DNA of 64,000 nucleotides from Peribacillus sp. ACCC06369 (GTDB lineage Bacteria > Bacillota > Bacilli > Bacillales > DSM-1321). The notes beneath the pieces are model-generated. The model made no database searches, had not been told where the DNA came from, and saw only the letters and a program-made list of their open reading frames with translations. Both the position numbers and the translations under genes were made by a program. This document shows, in pieces, positions 1 to 8,446 of this stretch. The DNA lies in assembly GCF_030348945.1 (NCBI RefSeq), contig NZ_JAUCEN010000002.1, positions 3,782,001 to 3,846,000 of the forward strand, read 5' to 3'. The first letter of the stretch is position 1, and the number at the start of each line of letters is the position of its first letter.

Positions 1-105
1 ACTGCGCTGGTGGGGCGGCATGATTTCAAGTTTACGTAAAACACCATTCTCAAGTACGGCCACTCTTTTTTCGCGTGAAGCTAGGTTCGCGATCATCTTT
101 TTCAT
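1..105 (-). CDS. RNase E/G family ribonuclease, N-terminal fragment
   Basis: The first 35 codons of a gene that runs off the left edge, starting ATG at 105. The peptide contains ASREKRVAVLENGVL, the start typical of Rne/Rng-family endoribonucleases that cut single-stranded RNA. A strong site (GAGGAGAGGA on the minus strand) lies about 10 bases upstream, in the 42-base gap after spoIVFB. B. subtilis lacks this gene, but many other Bacillaceae carry it between spoIVFB and rplU, so the location fits. No catalytic region is visible here, so the family call rests on the N-terminus and context. Confidence 0.72.
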   Translation of the reverse strand, partial: MKKMIANLASREKRVAVLENGVLRKLEIMPPHQRS

Positions 106-147
106 CAAAAAAAATCCTCTCCTCAATTTGAAGAAAGGATAACATAT

Positions 148-1014
148 TTAATAAGAATATAATAGGTCGCCGATTTTCCCGTTTGTCATTTTTTCGGAAA
201 AATAGGCATGAAGGATCTCCGTTTCATCCAACGAACCGCTCTCTTTCCCGTTTTTCGTGATGATGACGGGGTGTTTACATCCGCGTTGGAACAGTTCCAG
301 CACTTTATAAATCGGTTCTTGTGAATCTACCGAGATCGGCTTCAGTTTTGCCAAATCATTCGTATGCCCGTAATGGCGCTGCAAAAGAAAGCGGATAAAC
401 GCATAATACCGCTGCCGCCATTCCATGACGAGTGAGAGACTTATGAAAAAGATGATGAGCCAGATGTTCAAATTGAGCGGATCAAGAATGAGCCAGGTCA
501 AAAAAGCCAGGAAAGCGAATACTGCAGAAAAATGAAGTGTATGTTTCTGCGCTTCAAGAAAGGTGCAATATAGGGAAATACCGATGAATAGCAGCCGTCC
601 CCCGTCCAAAGGCCAAATAGGCAGCAAATTAAAAGCCAACAGCATAAGATTCATATACAAAAAGGGCTGATACAGCTCATAGGGAATAATAGAAAAGAAA
701 TAGAGCAAAAAAGCTGCACCAATGAGCCAAACATGTTGAAGCGGACCGGCAAGCACCACCGCCAAATCCTCCTTCAAACTCTTATTACCATACTCCTCAG
801 TCTCGACAGCCCCTCCAAAAGGAAGCAGCTGGATTGACTTTATCCGCCATTTGAAGTGCTGGGCACAAACGGCATGCCCCATCTCATGAATGAAGACGAT
901 GAGCAGAAGCATCATCACTTCAACGAAATGAGCAGTGAGGATGGCAATTCCAATGACAAACCACAATGTCGGGTGCACCCTGACTTTAAACAGTAACTTC
1001 CCGTATTCACTCAA
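148..1014 (-). CDS. spoIVFB: SpoIVFB, intramembrane site-2 metalloprotease processing pro-sigma-K
   Basis: Polytopic membrane zinc protease of the outer forespore membrane that removes the pro-sequence of sigma-K during sporulation. The zinc motif HEMGH is at residues 43-47, and the third ligand Asp137 lies in PIWPLDGGR, the same numbering as the B. subtilis enzyme. Several hydrophobic segments occupy residues 10-200, followed by a C-terminal CBS-like domain that senses nucleotides in the homologue. The start is TTG at 1014, with AAAGGTG upstream inside the end of spoIVFA; the two genes overlap by 8 bases and are translationally coupled. Length (288 aa) is normal for the family. Confidence 0.96.
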   Translation of the reverse strand: MSEYGKLLFKVRVHPTLWFVIGIAILTAHFVEVMMLLLIVFIHEMGHAVCAQHFKWRIKSIQLLPFGGAVETEEYGNKSLKEDLAVVLAGPLQHVWLIGAAFLLYFFSIIPYELYQPFLYMNLMLLAFNLLPIWPLDGGRLLFIGISLYCTFLEAQKHTLHFSAVFAFLAFLTWLILDPLNLNIWLIIFFISLSLVMEWRQRYYAFIRFLLQRHYGHTNDLAKLKPISVDSQEPIYKVLELFQRGCKHPVIITKNGKESGSLDETEILHAYFSEKMTNGKIGDLLYSY

Positions 1015-1756
1015 AGGAAATCACCTTTTTAGGATCGACGAAGGCGTCATTTTCTTTTATCGCTAAATAAAATCTGCCCTTGGATCCATCTTCACTTACT
1101 GTAACCTGTCCGACTTCATTGCCCTTTTTAACGAACTCATACAATTTCACATCAATCTCTTCCAGCTGCCCATACCAAGATTCACTTTTGTTGGCATGCT
1201 GAATGACGACCGTCTTTCCAATCCCCTCCTTTTCACCGGCAAAAATGACTACCCCTTCATTGACTGCCTCGACCTTCGAGCCTTTGCTCGTTTCCAATAT
1301 GATACCCTCACCGTTCGTTTCGAAGGTTTGGGTAATCTTCGCAGATGCTGGCATTGCATAGCCTTCACCCGAGTCGACAGTTTCCGTATCAGCTTCATTC
1401 GGTAAGAAAGCGATCGGTTTACCAAATGCACTTTCGTACCAATTGGAGATTGAAGCGAACTGAAATTCCTTGTTCATGTTCTCCATGACAAAACTTCTGG
1501 CAGGGTCGAGCCGCACAGAAGGGTGTTTGAACATCACCGCGATAATCAGGAACAGGCATACACTGGCAAGGATTTTAAAGAAAAAATATTCTTTCTTGAA
1601 GAGCGGATGATCTTTCTCGGAATACCCATTATATGAATCAATCCCATATGGTTCCTCATTGTTGATCTCCGTCCAACTACTGCTTCCTGCCGGATTATCC
1701 TTAAACTTACGTCTCTTGGCGATACGATTACGGATATCTTTCCTGCGATCATCCAT
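1007..1756 (-). CDS. spoIVFA: SpoIVFA, regulator/scaffold of SpoIVFB with degenerate M23 domain
   Basis: Membrane-anchored partner that holds SpoIVFB inactive with BofA until a forespore signal arrives. Residues 1-55 are basic and polar, a single membrane segment lies near 57-77 (FFKILASVCLFLIIAVMF), and the C-terminal half is a LytM/M23 peptidase fold. The active site is degraded: the usual final HxH is replaced (WYGQLEEI rather than YGHL), so it is probably non-catalytic, as in the family. It is first in a two-gene operon with spoIVFB, and a sigma-E-like promoter lies just upstream. Confidence 0.93.
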   Translation of the reverse strand: MDDRRKDIRNRIAKRRKFKDNPAGSSSWTEINNEEPYGIDSYNGYSEKDHPLFKKEYFFFKILASVCLFLIIAVMFKHPSVRLDPARSFVMENMNKEFQFASISNWYESAFGKPIAFLPNEADTETVDSGEGYAMPASAKITQTFETNGEGIILETSKGSKVEAVNEGVVIFAGEKEGIGKTVVIQHANKSESWYGQLEEIDVKLYEFVKKGNEVGQVTVSEDGSKGRFYLAIKENDAFVDPKKVISFE

Positions 1757-1796
1757 TCCAGATCTCCCCCCTGCTCATGTCAAAGCGCTATATTAC

Positions 1797-1825
1797 AACG
1801 TATGAGTATCTTGTCCAGACTATGC
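1797..1825 (-). promoter_or_regulatory. Sigma-E-like promoter for spoIVFAB
   Basis: On the minus strand GCATAGT (1819-1825) and CATACGTT (1797-1804) are separated by exactly 14 bases. This compares with the sigma-E consensus KMATATT-N14-CATACAMT: one mismatch at -35 and two at -10. It ends about 40 bases upstream of the spoIVFA start. The B. subtilis operon is sigma-E dependent, which supports the call. Confidence 0.55.
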
Positions 1826-1969
1826 CGGAGAAAAGAATTTCTTTCTGCACACCCCTGAATTTATTGACAGAAAAATATTTTTTTGATGATAAATTAACCA
1901 GAAACTTATGAATTCCCAAGGTGATTTGGGCATCGAATCAGAAAAACGAATAATTGGGGAAAAATCCAA

Positions 1970-1999
1970 TTGATATTGTTCCCCTGAATTTGTTATAAT
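1970..1999 (+). promoter_or_regulatory. Sigma-A promoter of the yabR-like gene
   Basis: TTGATA (1970-1975) and a perfect TATAAT (1994-1999) are separated by 18 bases, 38 bases before the ATG at 2038. A TGAGGGGG ribosome site lies at 2019-2026. Confidence 0.75.
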
Positions 2000-2037
2000 A
2001 AAGTGGTTTTAACATTATTGAGGGGGAACATTTTTTT

Positions 2038-2481
2038 ATGTCAATCGAAATAGGCAGCAAAGTACAAGGTAAAGTAACAGGTATCACTAATTTTGGAGCA
2101 TTCGTAGAATTACCAGGAGGCTCAACAGGTCTTGTGCATATCAGTGAGGTAGCAGATAGCTATGTAAAAGACGTAAATGACCATCTTAAAGTAGGCGACC
2201 AAATTGAAGTAAAAGTGATTAGTGAGAAAGACGGAAAAACTGCCTTGTCCATCAAAAAGGCTATAGATAGACCCGAAGGGCAAACCTCTTCTTATACCAA
2301 ACGCCCACCACGCCAAGGGGATAGCCGTTCTAAAGATTTTCGTTCAAAAGGTAATTTCCAACCAAAGGAAAATTTCGAAGATAAAATGGTTCGCTTTTTA
2401 AAGACTAGTGAAGAAAATTTATCAACTCTTAAACGCAGCACCGAATCAAAACGCGGCGGCAGAGGCGGAAGACGCGGATAA
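2038..2481 (+). CDS. yabR: S1-domain RNA-binding protein, YabR-like
   Basis: Small cytoplasmic RNA-binding protein. Residues 1-75 form one S1 (OB-fold) domain (GKVTGITNFGAFVELPGG, then GLVHISEVAD and GLSIKK-like end), very close to my recollection of B. subtilis YabR. The rest is a basic, low-complexity tail ending in RGGRGGRRG, an RGG-type nucleic-acid contact. In B. subtilis yabR sits by divIC; here a copy lies on the plus strand between minD and spoIVFA, so it is either relocated or a paralogue. It has its own sigma-A promoter and its own terminator, so it is monocistronic. Confidence 0.85.
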   Translation: MSIEIGSKVQGKVTGITNFGAFVELPGGSTGLVHISEVADSYVKDVNDHLKVGDQIEVKVISEKDGKTALSIKKAIDRPEGQTSSYTKRPPRQGDSRSKDFRSKGNFQPKENFEDKMVRFLKTSEENLSTLKRSTESKRGGRGGRRG

Positions 2482-2507
2482 CCCGTTGGATTTCAGCATA
2501 TGGATAA

Positions 2508-2538
2508 GGCAAGCCAGGATATGGCTTGCCTTTTTTAT
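2508..2538 (+). terminator. Rho-independent terminator of the S1 gene
   Basis: GGCAAGCC and GGCTTGCC form a perfect 8-bp stem around a 7-base loop, followed by TTTTTTATTTT. Confidence 0.9.
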
Positions 2539-2552
2539 TTTACATGTTCAGC

Positions 2553-2590
2553 ATAAAAAAAAGCGAGGGCATCAAGTGCTCCCGCTTCTA
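2553..2590 (-). terminator. Terminator of the minCD/mre operon
   Basis: On the minus strand AGCGGGAGCA pairs with TGCCCTCGCT (one GU pair, one mismatch), followed by a run of eight T. It lies 17 bases past the minD stop. Confidence 0.8.
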
Positions 2591-2606
2591 AATATGGAAT
2601 ATAGAT

Positions 2607-3410
2607 TTACCGCACGCTAAAGAATTTTTTCAATTTGGACATGAAGCCTTTAGGTTCGCCGCCAATTGGAGTCAAGGGTACAGATTCACCTAGGATCCTC
2701 CTGGCAATGTTCCGATAGGCAAGCGAGACTCTATTGTCCGGATTATAGGCAATGGGTTCCTTTTTATTGGCTGCCACAATGACTTGGTCATCATCAGGAA
2801 TGACGCCGATCAAATCAATTTTAAGAAAATCGGCAACTCCATCGATATCCATTTCTTCATCCTCATGAAGCAAATGGCCACGTATCCGGTTGATGATCAA
2901 TTGAGGCGGTTCAATATGCTCTTCTTTTTCAAGCAGGCCAATGATACGGTCTGCATCCCTGACAGCCGGTCTCTCTGCAGTCGTAACGATGATCGCTTTG
3001 TCTGCCCCAGCTATGGCATTCCTGAAGCCCTGTTCAATGCCTGCAGGGCAATCAATGATGATATAATCATAGTCAGGCTTCATATCACTTATGAGTTTCC
3101 TCATCTGCTCTTCATCAACCGCTGATTTATCACTATTTTGTGGAGCTGGAAGCAAATAAAGCAAATCCTCGAAATGTTTATCTTTAATAAGCGCTTGGTG
3201 TATCTTACAGCGCCCTTCGACCACATCGACCAAATCATAGATGATGCGATTTTCCAATCCCATGATCACATCCAAGTTCCGAAGACCAATATCCGTATCA
3301 ATCAAGCAAACCTTTTTGCCTAGAAGAGCTAAAGATGTTCCTAAATTGGCGGAGGTGGTCGTTTTCCCGACACCACCCTTACCGGATGTTATAACTATTG
3401 CCTCTCCCAC
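2607..3410 (-). CDS. minD: MinD, septum-site determining ATPase
   Basis: Membrane-associated ATPase that recruits MinC to block FtsZ assembly away from midcell. The deviant Walker A KGGVGKTT is at residues 11-18, switch I/II motifs include DTDIGLRNLD and DCPAGIE, and the C-terminus GFMSKLKKFF is the amphipathic membrane-targeting helix. Length (267 aa) matches B. subtilis MinD (268). The start follows minC by 2 bases. It is last in the mreB-mreC-mreD-minC-minD order, followed by a terminator. Confidence 0.97.
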   Translation of the reverse strand: MGEAIVITSGKGGVGKTTTSANLGTSLALLGKKVCLIDTDIGLRNLDVIMGLENRIIYDLVDVVEGRCKIHQALIKDKHFEDLLYLLPAPQNSDKSAVDEEQMRKLISDMKPDYDYIIIDCPAGIEQGFRNAIAGADKAIIVTTAERPAVRDADRIIGLLEKEEHIEPPQLIINRIRGHLLHEDEEMDIDGVADFLKIDLIGVIPDDDQVIVAANKKEPIAYNPDNRVSLAYRNIARRILGESVPLTPIGGEPKGFMSKLKKFFSVR

Positions 3411-3412
3411 GA

Positions 3413-4096
3413 TTAGAGACCCCCTTCTAATCTATTTAAATTAGGTCTATATTTCTTTAAGACTTGCAGTTTTTCTATTATGATATTTTCTTCTTCATCC
3501 ATGAAGGCACATTCCAAGTCATGTCCCCATTTCGTATATTGGTCAGGAGATAAATTCACTTGTCCGGCAATGCGCAGCTGGGCAGGCTTCATGACAGAGG
3601 CAGCTATAATGGCCTCATTATTCCCTTTATATCCGGCATGGGCTATTCCTTTTAGCTGTCCCATGATATATATGTTGCCACCCGCACGAACCGTTCCGTC
3701 GGGATTGACATCCCCTATTAGCAGTAAGTCTCCGGGAACTTCAAAAACCTGTCCCGACCTTATCACCTTGGTCACGGTCGTCACTTGGTTTTCATCTTTC
3801 CATCGTTTCGCTTCATCCTTCGTCAGGACATTCGAAATCATCTCATCTACGAAAAGCTTCTTCTTTTTATGGATGACCTCTTTAATCTTTTCTTCTTGTT
3901 GTTCATCAAGATAGCGGTTCCCTGTATGTACTTTTACGGAAATGGACGGGTCATTTTCTTGAAACTGATAGTTTGCCGAAAGCTTCACTTCTAACTCTTT
4001 CAATAACTCGGAAAATGAGCAAGAATCATCGAGATGAAGCATAAACCCGTCTTTTGTTCCCTTAATCATGACATTTTGCTGAATTCTTTTATTCAT
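3413..4096 (-). CDS. minC: MinC, FtsZ assembly inhibitor
   Basis: Inhibitor of Z-ring formation, activated by MinD. The N-terminal domain is residues 1-100; the C-terminal domain from about residue 115 has the right-handed beta-helix glycine pattern (GDLLLIGDVNPDGTVRAGG, then YIMGQLKGIAHAG) that binds MinD. Length 227 aa is normal. It is separated from mreD by 115 bases with no evident terminator. Confidence 0.95.
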   Translation of the reverse strand: MNKRIQQNVMIKGTKDGFMLHLDDSCSFSELLKELEVKLSANYQFQENDPSISVKVHTGNRYLDEQQEEKIKEVIHKKKKLFVDEMISNVLTKDEAKRWKDENQVTTVTKVIRSGQVFEVPGDLLLIGDVNPDGTVRAGGNIYIMGQLKGIAHAGYKGNNEAIIAASVMKPAQLRIAGQVNLSPDQYTKWGHDLECAFMDEEENIIIEKLQVLKKYRPNLNRLEGGL

Positions 4097-4211
4097 GACG
4101 TTTGTTTCACCTCAATGAAATATAATTCGACATAGGAAAACAAATTTCCTTTTTCTACGTACACGGAAAAGAGAAAATACATTTCCTCCTGCTTCTTAAG
4201 ACACAGGAACG

Positions 4212-4730
4212 TTATTCCGTTTCTCCCTGTAAATCAAGCTTTTCAATCATTCTCTTTAAAGGGTAGCAACTGATAATAATGAATGCGAGATTCAATAATA
4301 ATGTCGGCAGCAATCTTCGTTCCGCAAATTCACCAAATCCCATATCTGCAAAAGAAAGGATGATATTCATCTGAAAGATGACAACCTCTAAAACTGCCGT
4401 GAATAAAAACGCAGTAAGGCAGGCAATCAATATATTATTTTGCAGGATTTTCATGCATTTCGATATCAGATAGGCAAGAAAAGGCAGCAGGAACATGTAA
4501 GTCCCAAGGATTTCCGTATATACGACATCATAAGTCAACCCAAGAATCGCCCCATAAAGCATACCCATTTTCCTGGACCCGAACATGGTCAGGAAAAAAA
4601 CGAAAACCATCATGAAATGGGGCACGAGGATTTTATCGGCCCCGAATGCATCTCCAGCGAACATCTGGGCGAAGATGCTTTCAAAAACAAAAAAAACCAA
4701 GGCTATAAAAGAAAGGATGAAATATTTCAC
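4212..4730 (-). CDS. mreD: MreD, rod-shape determining membrane protein
   Basis: Small integral membrane protein of the elongasome, with about five hydrophobic helices over 172 aa. It overlaps the mreC stop region by 4 bases (ATGA type), indicating translational coupling. Sequence conservation in this family is low, so identity rests on hydrophobicity, length and the mreC-mreD-minC order. Confidence 0.93.
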   Translation of the reverse strand: MKYFILSFIALVFFVFESIFAQMFAGDAFGADKILVPHFMMVFVFFLTMFGSRKMGMLYGAILGLTYDVVYTEILGTYMFLLPFLAYLISKCMKILQNNILIACLTAFLFTAVLEVVIFQMNIILSFADMGFGEFAERRLLPTLLLNLAFIIISCYPLKRMIEKLDLQGETE

Positions 4731-5599
4731 TCAGCTTCATCCTCCCCTTCACTTTCTTTCGGTGCACCGTCCACTTCGCGCTGAACGACCATAACATTGT
4801 TAATATCATAAAAATCCGTCGAAGGTTCAATATATGCGGTCTGGTTCAACCCATATTGATCCACTTTGACATCGACAACCTTCCCGATCAGCAGACCTTT
4901 CGGAAAAATCCCTCCATAACCGGATGTGATGACCAATGAATTTTTCTTGATCTTTTTATCGTAAGGAATACGTTTCATCAGCAAAAGGTTCTTCTTATCA
5001 TCGAATCCTTCAATCAAGCCATATGCTTTATCATCGCCTTGAACGATGGCTGAAACACGATTGGCTTTATCGATCGAACTTAAGAGTTGAACCGAAGCAG
5101 TGAAATCCGTCGCTGATTTCACCTTACCCACTAATCCATTGGAAGTGATGACAGCCATATTTTTTTCTACCCCATTACGCTTCCCTTTATTAATCGTCAG
5201 CATTTCATGCCAGCGGTCAGGATTACGTCCGATGACCGTCGCCTGAGTGGGCGAATACTTCCGCAGGTCATCTTCTTTTTTGAGGTTATCGCGAAGTTCT
5301 TCATTTTCTTCTTTTAAATCTTGGACTTGGGTTTTCAATAATACATATTCATCCAAGCGGGCTTTCAATTTTTTGTTTTCATCGTATGTATGTTGAAGGT
5401 CTTTTAAGCCCCCTACAAAACCTGTTATACCCGATACTGGCTTATTAAACACATTTCCGACCCAGCCTGTCGTATCTTTCAGGAATTGCTCCGGCCATGT
5501 CAACTCTTCTCTTTCTCTTAATGAAAAACCGATCAATGCCACGAGAACGATAATACTAACGAGCAAGAGAAGGAGCTTTTTATTAAAAAACTGTGGCAT
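4727..5599 (-). CDS. mreC: MreC, rod-shape determining protein
   Basis: Bitopic extracytoplasmic scaffold of the elongation machinery. A membrane anchor is at residues 7-25 (LLLLLVSIIVLVALIGF), a coiled coil at about 65-110 (LKDLQHTYDENKKLKARL through EENEELRDNLK), then the double beta-barrel MreC domain (TVIGRNPDRWHEMLTINKG). The acidic tail ends EGEDEAE. The start ATG at 5599 has AGAGGTG upstream, directly after a set of short direct repeats. Confidence 0.96.
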   Translation of the reverse strand: MPQFFNKKLLLLLVSIIVLVALIGFSLREREELTWPEQFLKDTTGWVGNVFNKPVSGITGFVGGLKDLQHTYDENKKLKARLDEYVLLKTQVQDLKEENEELRDNLKKEDDLRKYSPTQATVIGRNPDRWHEMLTINKGKRNGVEKNMAVITSNGLVGKVKSATDFTASVQLLSSIDKANRVSAIVQGDDKAYGLIEGFDDKKNLLLMKRIPYDKKIKKNSLVITSGYGGIFPKGLLIGKVVDVKVDQYGLNQTAYIEPSTDFYDINNVMVVQREVDGAPKESEGEDEAE

Positions 5600-5615
5600 G
5601 ATAATTGCACCTCTA

Positions 5616-5680
5616 TCTAAAAATTTACTCCATGGTAATGGTCTAAAAATTTACTCAATGGTCTAAAATTTACTCAATTA
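5616..5680. repeat. Three short tandem-like direct repeats in the mreC leader
   Basis: Three copies of TCTAAAAATTTACTC (the third lacks one A) start at 5616, 5642 and 5662, with spacers containing ATGG. On the minus strand they are GAGTAAATTTTTAGA elements just upstream of the mreC ribosome site. Function is unknown. Confidence 0.8.
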
Positions 5681-5730
5681 TCTTGTTCATCCAGACCAAA
5701 AAACAGTTAAATTAAACAGCAAAACATAAG

Positions 5731-5770
5731 AAAAACCGGCTCAAAATTGCACCTTTTGTTGAGCCGGCCC
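5731..5770 (-). terminator. Terminator-like hairpin between mreB and mreC
   Basis: On the minus strand GCCGGCTCAA and TTGAGCCGG pair around an 18-20 base loop, followed by TTTTTC. It lies 18 bases beyond the mreB stop, so mreC-mreD-minCD would need read-through or a separate promoter in the remaining 130 bases. Confidence 0.8.
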
Positions 5771-5787
5771 TATTTGAGAAGTAATGC

Positions 5788-6807
5788 TTATCGGGAATCT
5801 CTTGATTTAGTCTTGAACAAATGAATGTGGTCCAACGCTTTACCCGTTCCGATTGCAACACAATCCAGCGGATTTTCAGCGATGATTACCGGCATTTGCG
5901 TTTCTTCACTGATGACTTTATCCAAATTGCGCAGCAAAGCACCCCCACCTGTCAATACAATACCTCTGTCCATGATGTCAGCGGCTAATTCAGGTGGTGT
6001 TTTCTCTAAAGTGTTTTTCACGGAATCCACAATTGCGGAAACTGTGTCGCTTAATGCTTTGGATATTTCCTCAGCAGTAATTTCGATCGTTTTCGGTAAT
6101 CCAGTCAATAGGTCACGGCCGCGAATTTCCATGTTTTCTACGCCTTCCGTGTCTCCAGCAGAACCAATTTCCATTTTAATAGCTTCAGCAGTACGCTCAC
6201 CGATCATCAAATTGTAGTTCTTACGGATGTAAACGATGATGGCATCATCCATTTCGTCACCGGCAATACGGATGGATTGGCTTGTTACGATTCCGCCAAG
6301 TGAAATGATTGCCACTTCCGTTGTTCCTCCGCCGATATCAACGACCATGCTGCCTGTAGGTTCCCAAACAGGAAGGTCCGCCCCGATCGCTGCTGCAAAC
6401 GGTTCTTCGATAGGGTATGCATCACGGGCTCCAGCTTGTCTAGCTGCATCGATGACAGCACGCTGCTCAACTGCCGTAATTCCAGAAGGCACACAAATCA
6501 TGACATATGGCTTGTTGCCGAATACGCCCTTCTTTTGAGCTTCCTTCATATAGTACTTCATCATGGTAGCCGTCGTTTCATAATCGGCAATTACCCCGTC
6601 CTTCATCGGGCGAAGGGCAACCACGTTACCAGGTGTACGGCCAATCATGTTTTTCGCATCGTTTCCGACTGCAACGATTTGCTTTGTATCTGTTTGCACA
6701 GCTACAACCGATGGTTCACGTACAGCAATCCCTTTTCCTTTTACATATACAAGCGTATTCGCCGTTCCTAAATCAATCCCTATATCTCTAGCGCCAATTC
6801 CAAACAT
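5788..6807 (-). CDS. mreB: MreB, actin-like cell-shape protein
   Basis: Actin-like filament protein that guides cell-wall elongation. The ATPase phosphate-1 motif [14 protein letters not shown] is at residues 9-22, phosphate-2 is [19 protein letters not shown], and the adenosine motif is [13 protein letters not shown]. The start was chosen at ATG 6807 ([10 protein letters not shown], 339 aa) because AAAGGGAGAT lies 8 bases upstream and this is the family start. The open frame extends 24 codons further up, but those codons are not family-like. A terminator-like hairpin follows. Confidence 0.96.
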   Translation of the reverse strand: MFGIGARDIGIDLGTANTLVYVKGKGIAVREPSVVAVQTDTKQIVAVGNDAKNMIGRTPGNVVALRPMKDGVIADYETTATMMKYYMKEAQKKGVFGNKPYVMICVPSGITAVEQRAVIDAARQAGARDAYPIEEPFAAAIGADLPVWEPTGSMVVDIGGGTTEVAIISLGGIVTSQSIRIAGDEMDDAIIVYIRKNYNLMIGERTAEAIKMEIGSAGDTEGVENMEIRGRDLLTGLPKTIEITAEEISKALSDTVSAIVDSVKNTLEKTPPELAADIMDRGIVLTGGGALLRNLDKVISEETQMPVIIAENPLDCVAIGTGKALDHIHLFKTKSRDSR

Positions 6808-6955
6808 TATGGTATCTCCCTTTCGTAAACAAAAATGCCTTTTTATAAGTTCAAATAATAATTTGTCGTTTTTTGACAATAAGAGTTTTGAAAAAGTTTC
6901 CTCTTTTAAAAATCATAAACAATATTATATCGTATCGTCAAAAATTTTGATAGTG

Positions 6956-7651
6956 TCATAAATAACCTTTTTCCTTCAAACTAACATATTTATGTTCCCC
7001 GATAATGATATGGTCCAATACTTCGATCCCGATAATTTTACCACATTCGACTAATCTTTTCGTCACTTCAATATCTTCTCTGCTGGGAGAGGGGTCTCCG
7101 GAGGGGTGGTTATGAAGACAGATGATAGAGGCAGCGGACCTTCTGAAAGCTTCTTTAAAAACCTCACGCGGATGCACGATTGAGGCATTGAGGCTGCCGA
7201 TGAAGACCGTAGTTTTTTGTAGCACTTGATTTTTCGTATTTAAATAGAGACAGACGAAATGTTCCTGTGACAAGAACCGCATTTCTTCCATGCAATAATT
7301 GGCCCCATCTTCAGGAGATCGAATCACATAACGGTCTTGATCATTCAATTTATTAATTCTCCTGCCAAGTTCGACTGAGGCCAGGATTTGAATCGCTTTC
7401 GCTTCACCAATCCCTTTCATCACGGTCAGTTCTTCCACTGAAGCTTCTTTTAGCAGGCGCAGGCCCTTGAAGGAATTGATGAGCCTGCCGGATAGTTGCA
7501 GAACGGATTCTTCCCTCGATCCCGTCCTCAAGAGCAGTGCAAGCAATTCTTGATTGGAGAGACTTTGCGGTCCGTCCTGCAAAAACCTTTCGCGCGGCCT
7601 CTCTTCTTTCGGGTAATCCCGTATTAACATTTTTTCACTCAAAAAATCCAC
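6956..7651 (-). CDS. radC: RadC family JAB-domain protein (YsxA)
   Basis: Protein with an N-terminal helix-hairpin-helix (about 60-100) and a C-terminal JAB1/MPN metalloprotease-like domain with HNHPSGDPSPSREDIE near residues 173-188 (HxHx10D zinc site). The old DNA-repair name is doubtful and the true role is unresolved. The open frame begins GTG at 7651, but AAGGAAGG abuts it; TTG at 7642 lies at ideal spacing and may be the real start. Order maf-radC-mreB is as in B. subtilis. Confidence 0.92.
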   Translation of the reverse strand: MDFLSEKMLIRDYPKEERPRERFLQDGPQSLSNQELLALLLRTGSREESVLQLSGRLINSFKGLRLLKEASVEELTVMKGIGEAKAIQILASVELGRRINKLNDQDRYVIRSPEDGANYCMEEMRFLSQEHFVCLYLNTKNQVLQKTTVFIGSLNASIVHPREVFKEAFRRSAASIICLHNHPSGDPSPSREDIEVTKRLVECGKIIGIEVLDHIIIGEHKYVSLKEKGYL

Positions 7652-7687
7652 CCTTCCTTAGAAAGGGAAGATGCCAGAGGAAATCCA

Positions 7688-8257
7688 TTATCCTAAGTCT
7701 GCCTGCATTGCTTTAAGTTCCCGGGCCAGTCTTGAAACCGGAAGCCCGACGACAGAGAAATAGTCGCCTTTGATCTGTTCGACAAGAAGAGATCCGTATC
7801 CTTGAATCCCATAGCCGCCAGCTTTGTCAAAGGGTTCACCGCTATCCAGATAACGTTCGATTTCAGCATCTGGCAACTCCCAAAATGTCACTTCCGTTTT
7901 TTCTGCGAATACTCTGCGATGCCTGCCGAATAGGATGGCGACACCAGTGTATACTTCATGTGTCCGTCCTGATAGCATTTCCAGCATTCTTTTTCCATCC
8001 GCCCGGCTTGTGGGCTTACCCAATATCTCACCATCAAGGACAACAACGGTATCCGAGCCGATAACCCAGCTTTCCTGAAATTTTGCTGAGATGGCTTCCG
8101 CTTTACGGGAGGCCAGCTCTTTCACAGCAGCATCCGGACACATGTTTTCATCAATACTTTCATCGACATTGGAATTCATGCATTCAAAGGGGATTTGAAG
8201 AAATTGTAGAAGTTCTTTACGACGTGGTGATGAAGAAGCTAAAATCAATGGCTGCAT
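7688..8257 (-). CDS. maf: Maf, septum-associated nucleotide pyrophosphatase
   Basis: House-cleaning nucleoside triphosphate pyrophosphatase (dTTP/UTP and modified bases); overexpression blocks septation in B. subtilis. The N-terminal signature LASSSPRRKELL is at residues 6-17, GSDTVVVLDGEILGKP is central, and YGIQGYGSLLVE is near the end. Length 189 aa is typical. It lies between spoIIB and radC as in B. subtilis. Confidence 0.95.
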   Translation of the reverse strand: MQPLILASSSPRRKELLQFLQIPFECMNSNVDESIDENMCPDAAVKELASRKAEAISAKFQESWVIGSDTVVVLDGEILGKPTSRADGKRMLEMLSGRTHEVYTGVAILFGRHRRVFAEKTEVTFWELPDAEIERYLDSGEPFDKAGGYGIQGYGSLLVEQIKGDYFSVVGLPVSRLARELKAMQADLG

Positions 8258-8402
8258 AATAAAAAAGTCACCTTTCTTTACATAGGGAGATACATATCTA
8301 TCCTATCAAATTATGGTGCAATCCACAATTATTGTTTACTAGGAATCGACAAATATCTGTAAGTATTTCCCGGAGAATAAAAAAAGTGTAACCTGAGAGT
8401 TC

Positions 8403-8440
8403 AAAAAGGGAGCTTGTCCCATTAGGCAGCTCCCCTTTTT
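8403..8440. terminator. Bidirectional terminator hairpin after spoIIB
   Basis: AAAAAGGGAGCTT and AGCTCCCCTTTTT pair around GTCCCATTAGGC; T runs are present on both strands. It lies just beyond the spoIIB stop. Confidence 0.82.
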
Positions 8441-8446
8441 CTTTAC

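Noticed and set aside
5825..6771. Long plus-strand open frames opposite mreB
   Set aside because: Shadow frames of a strongly conserved minus-strand gene; no ribosome sites or family likeness.
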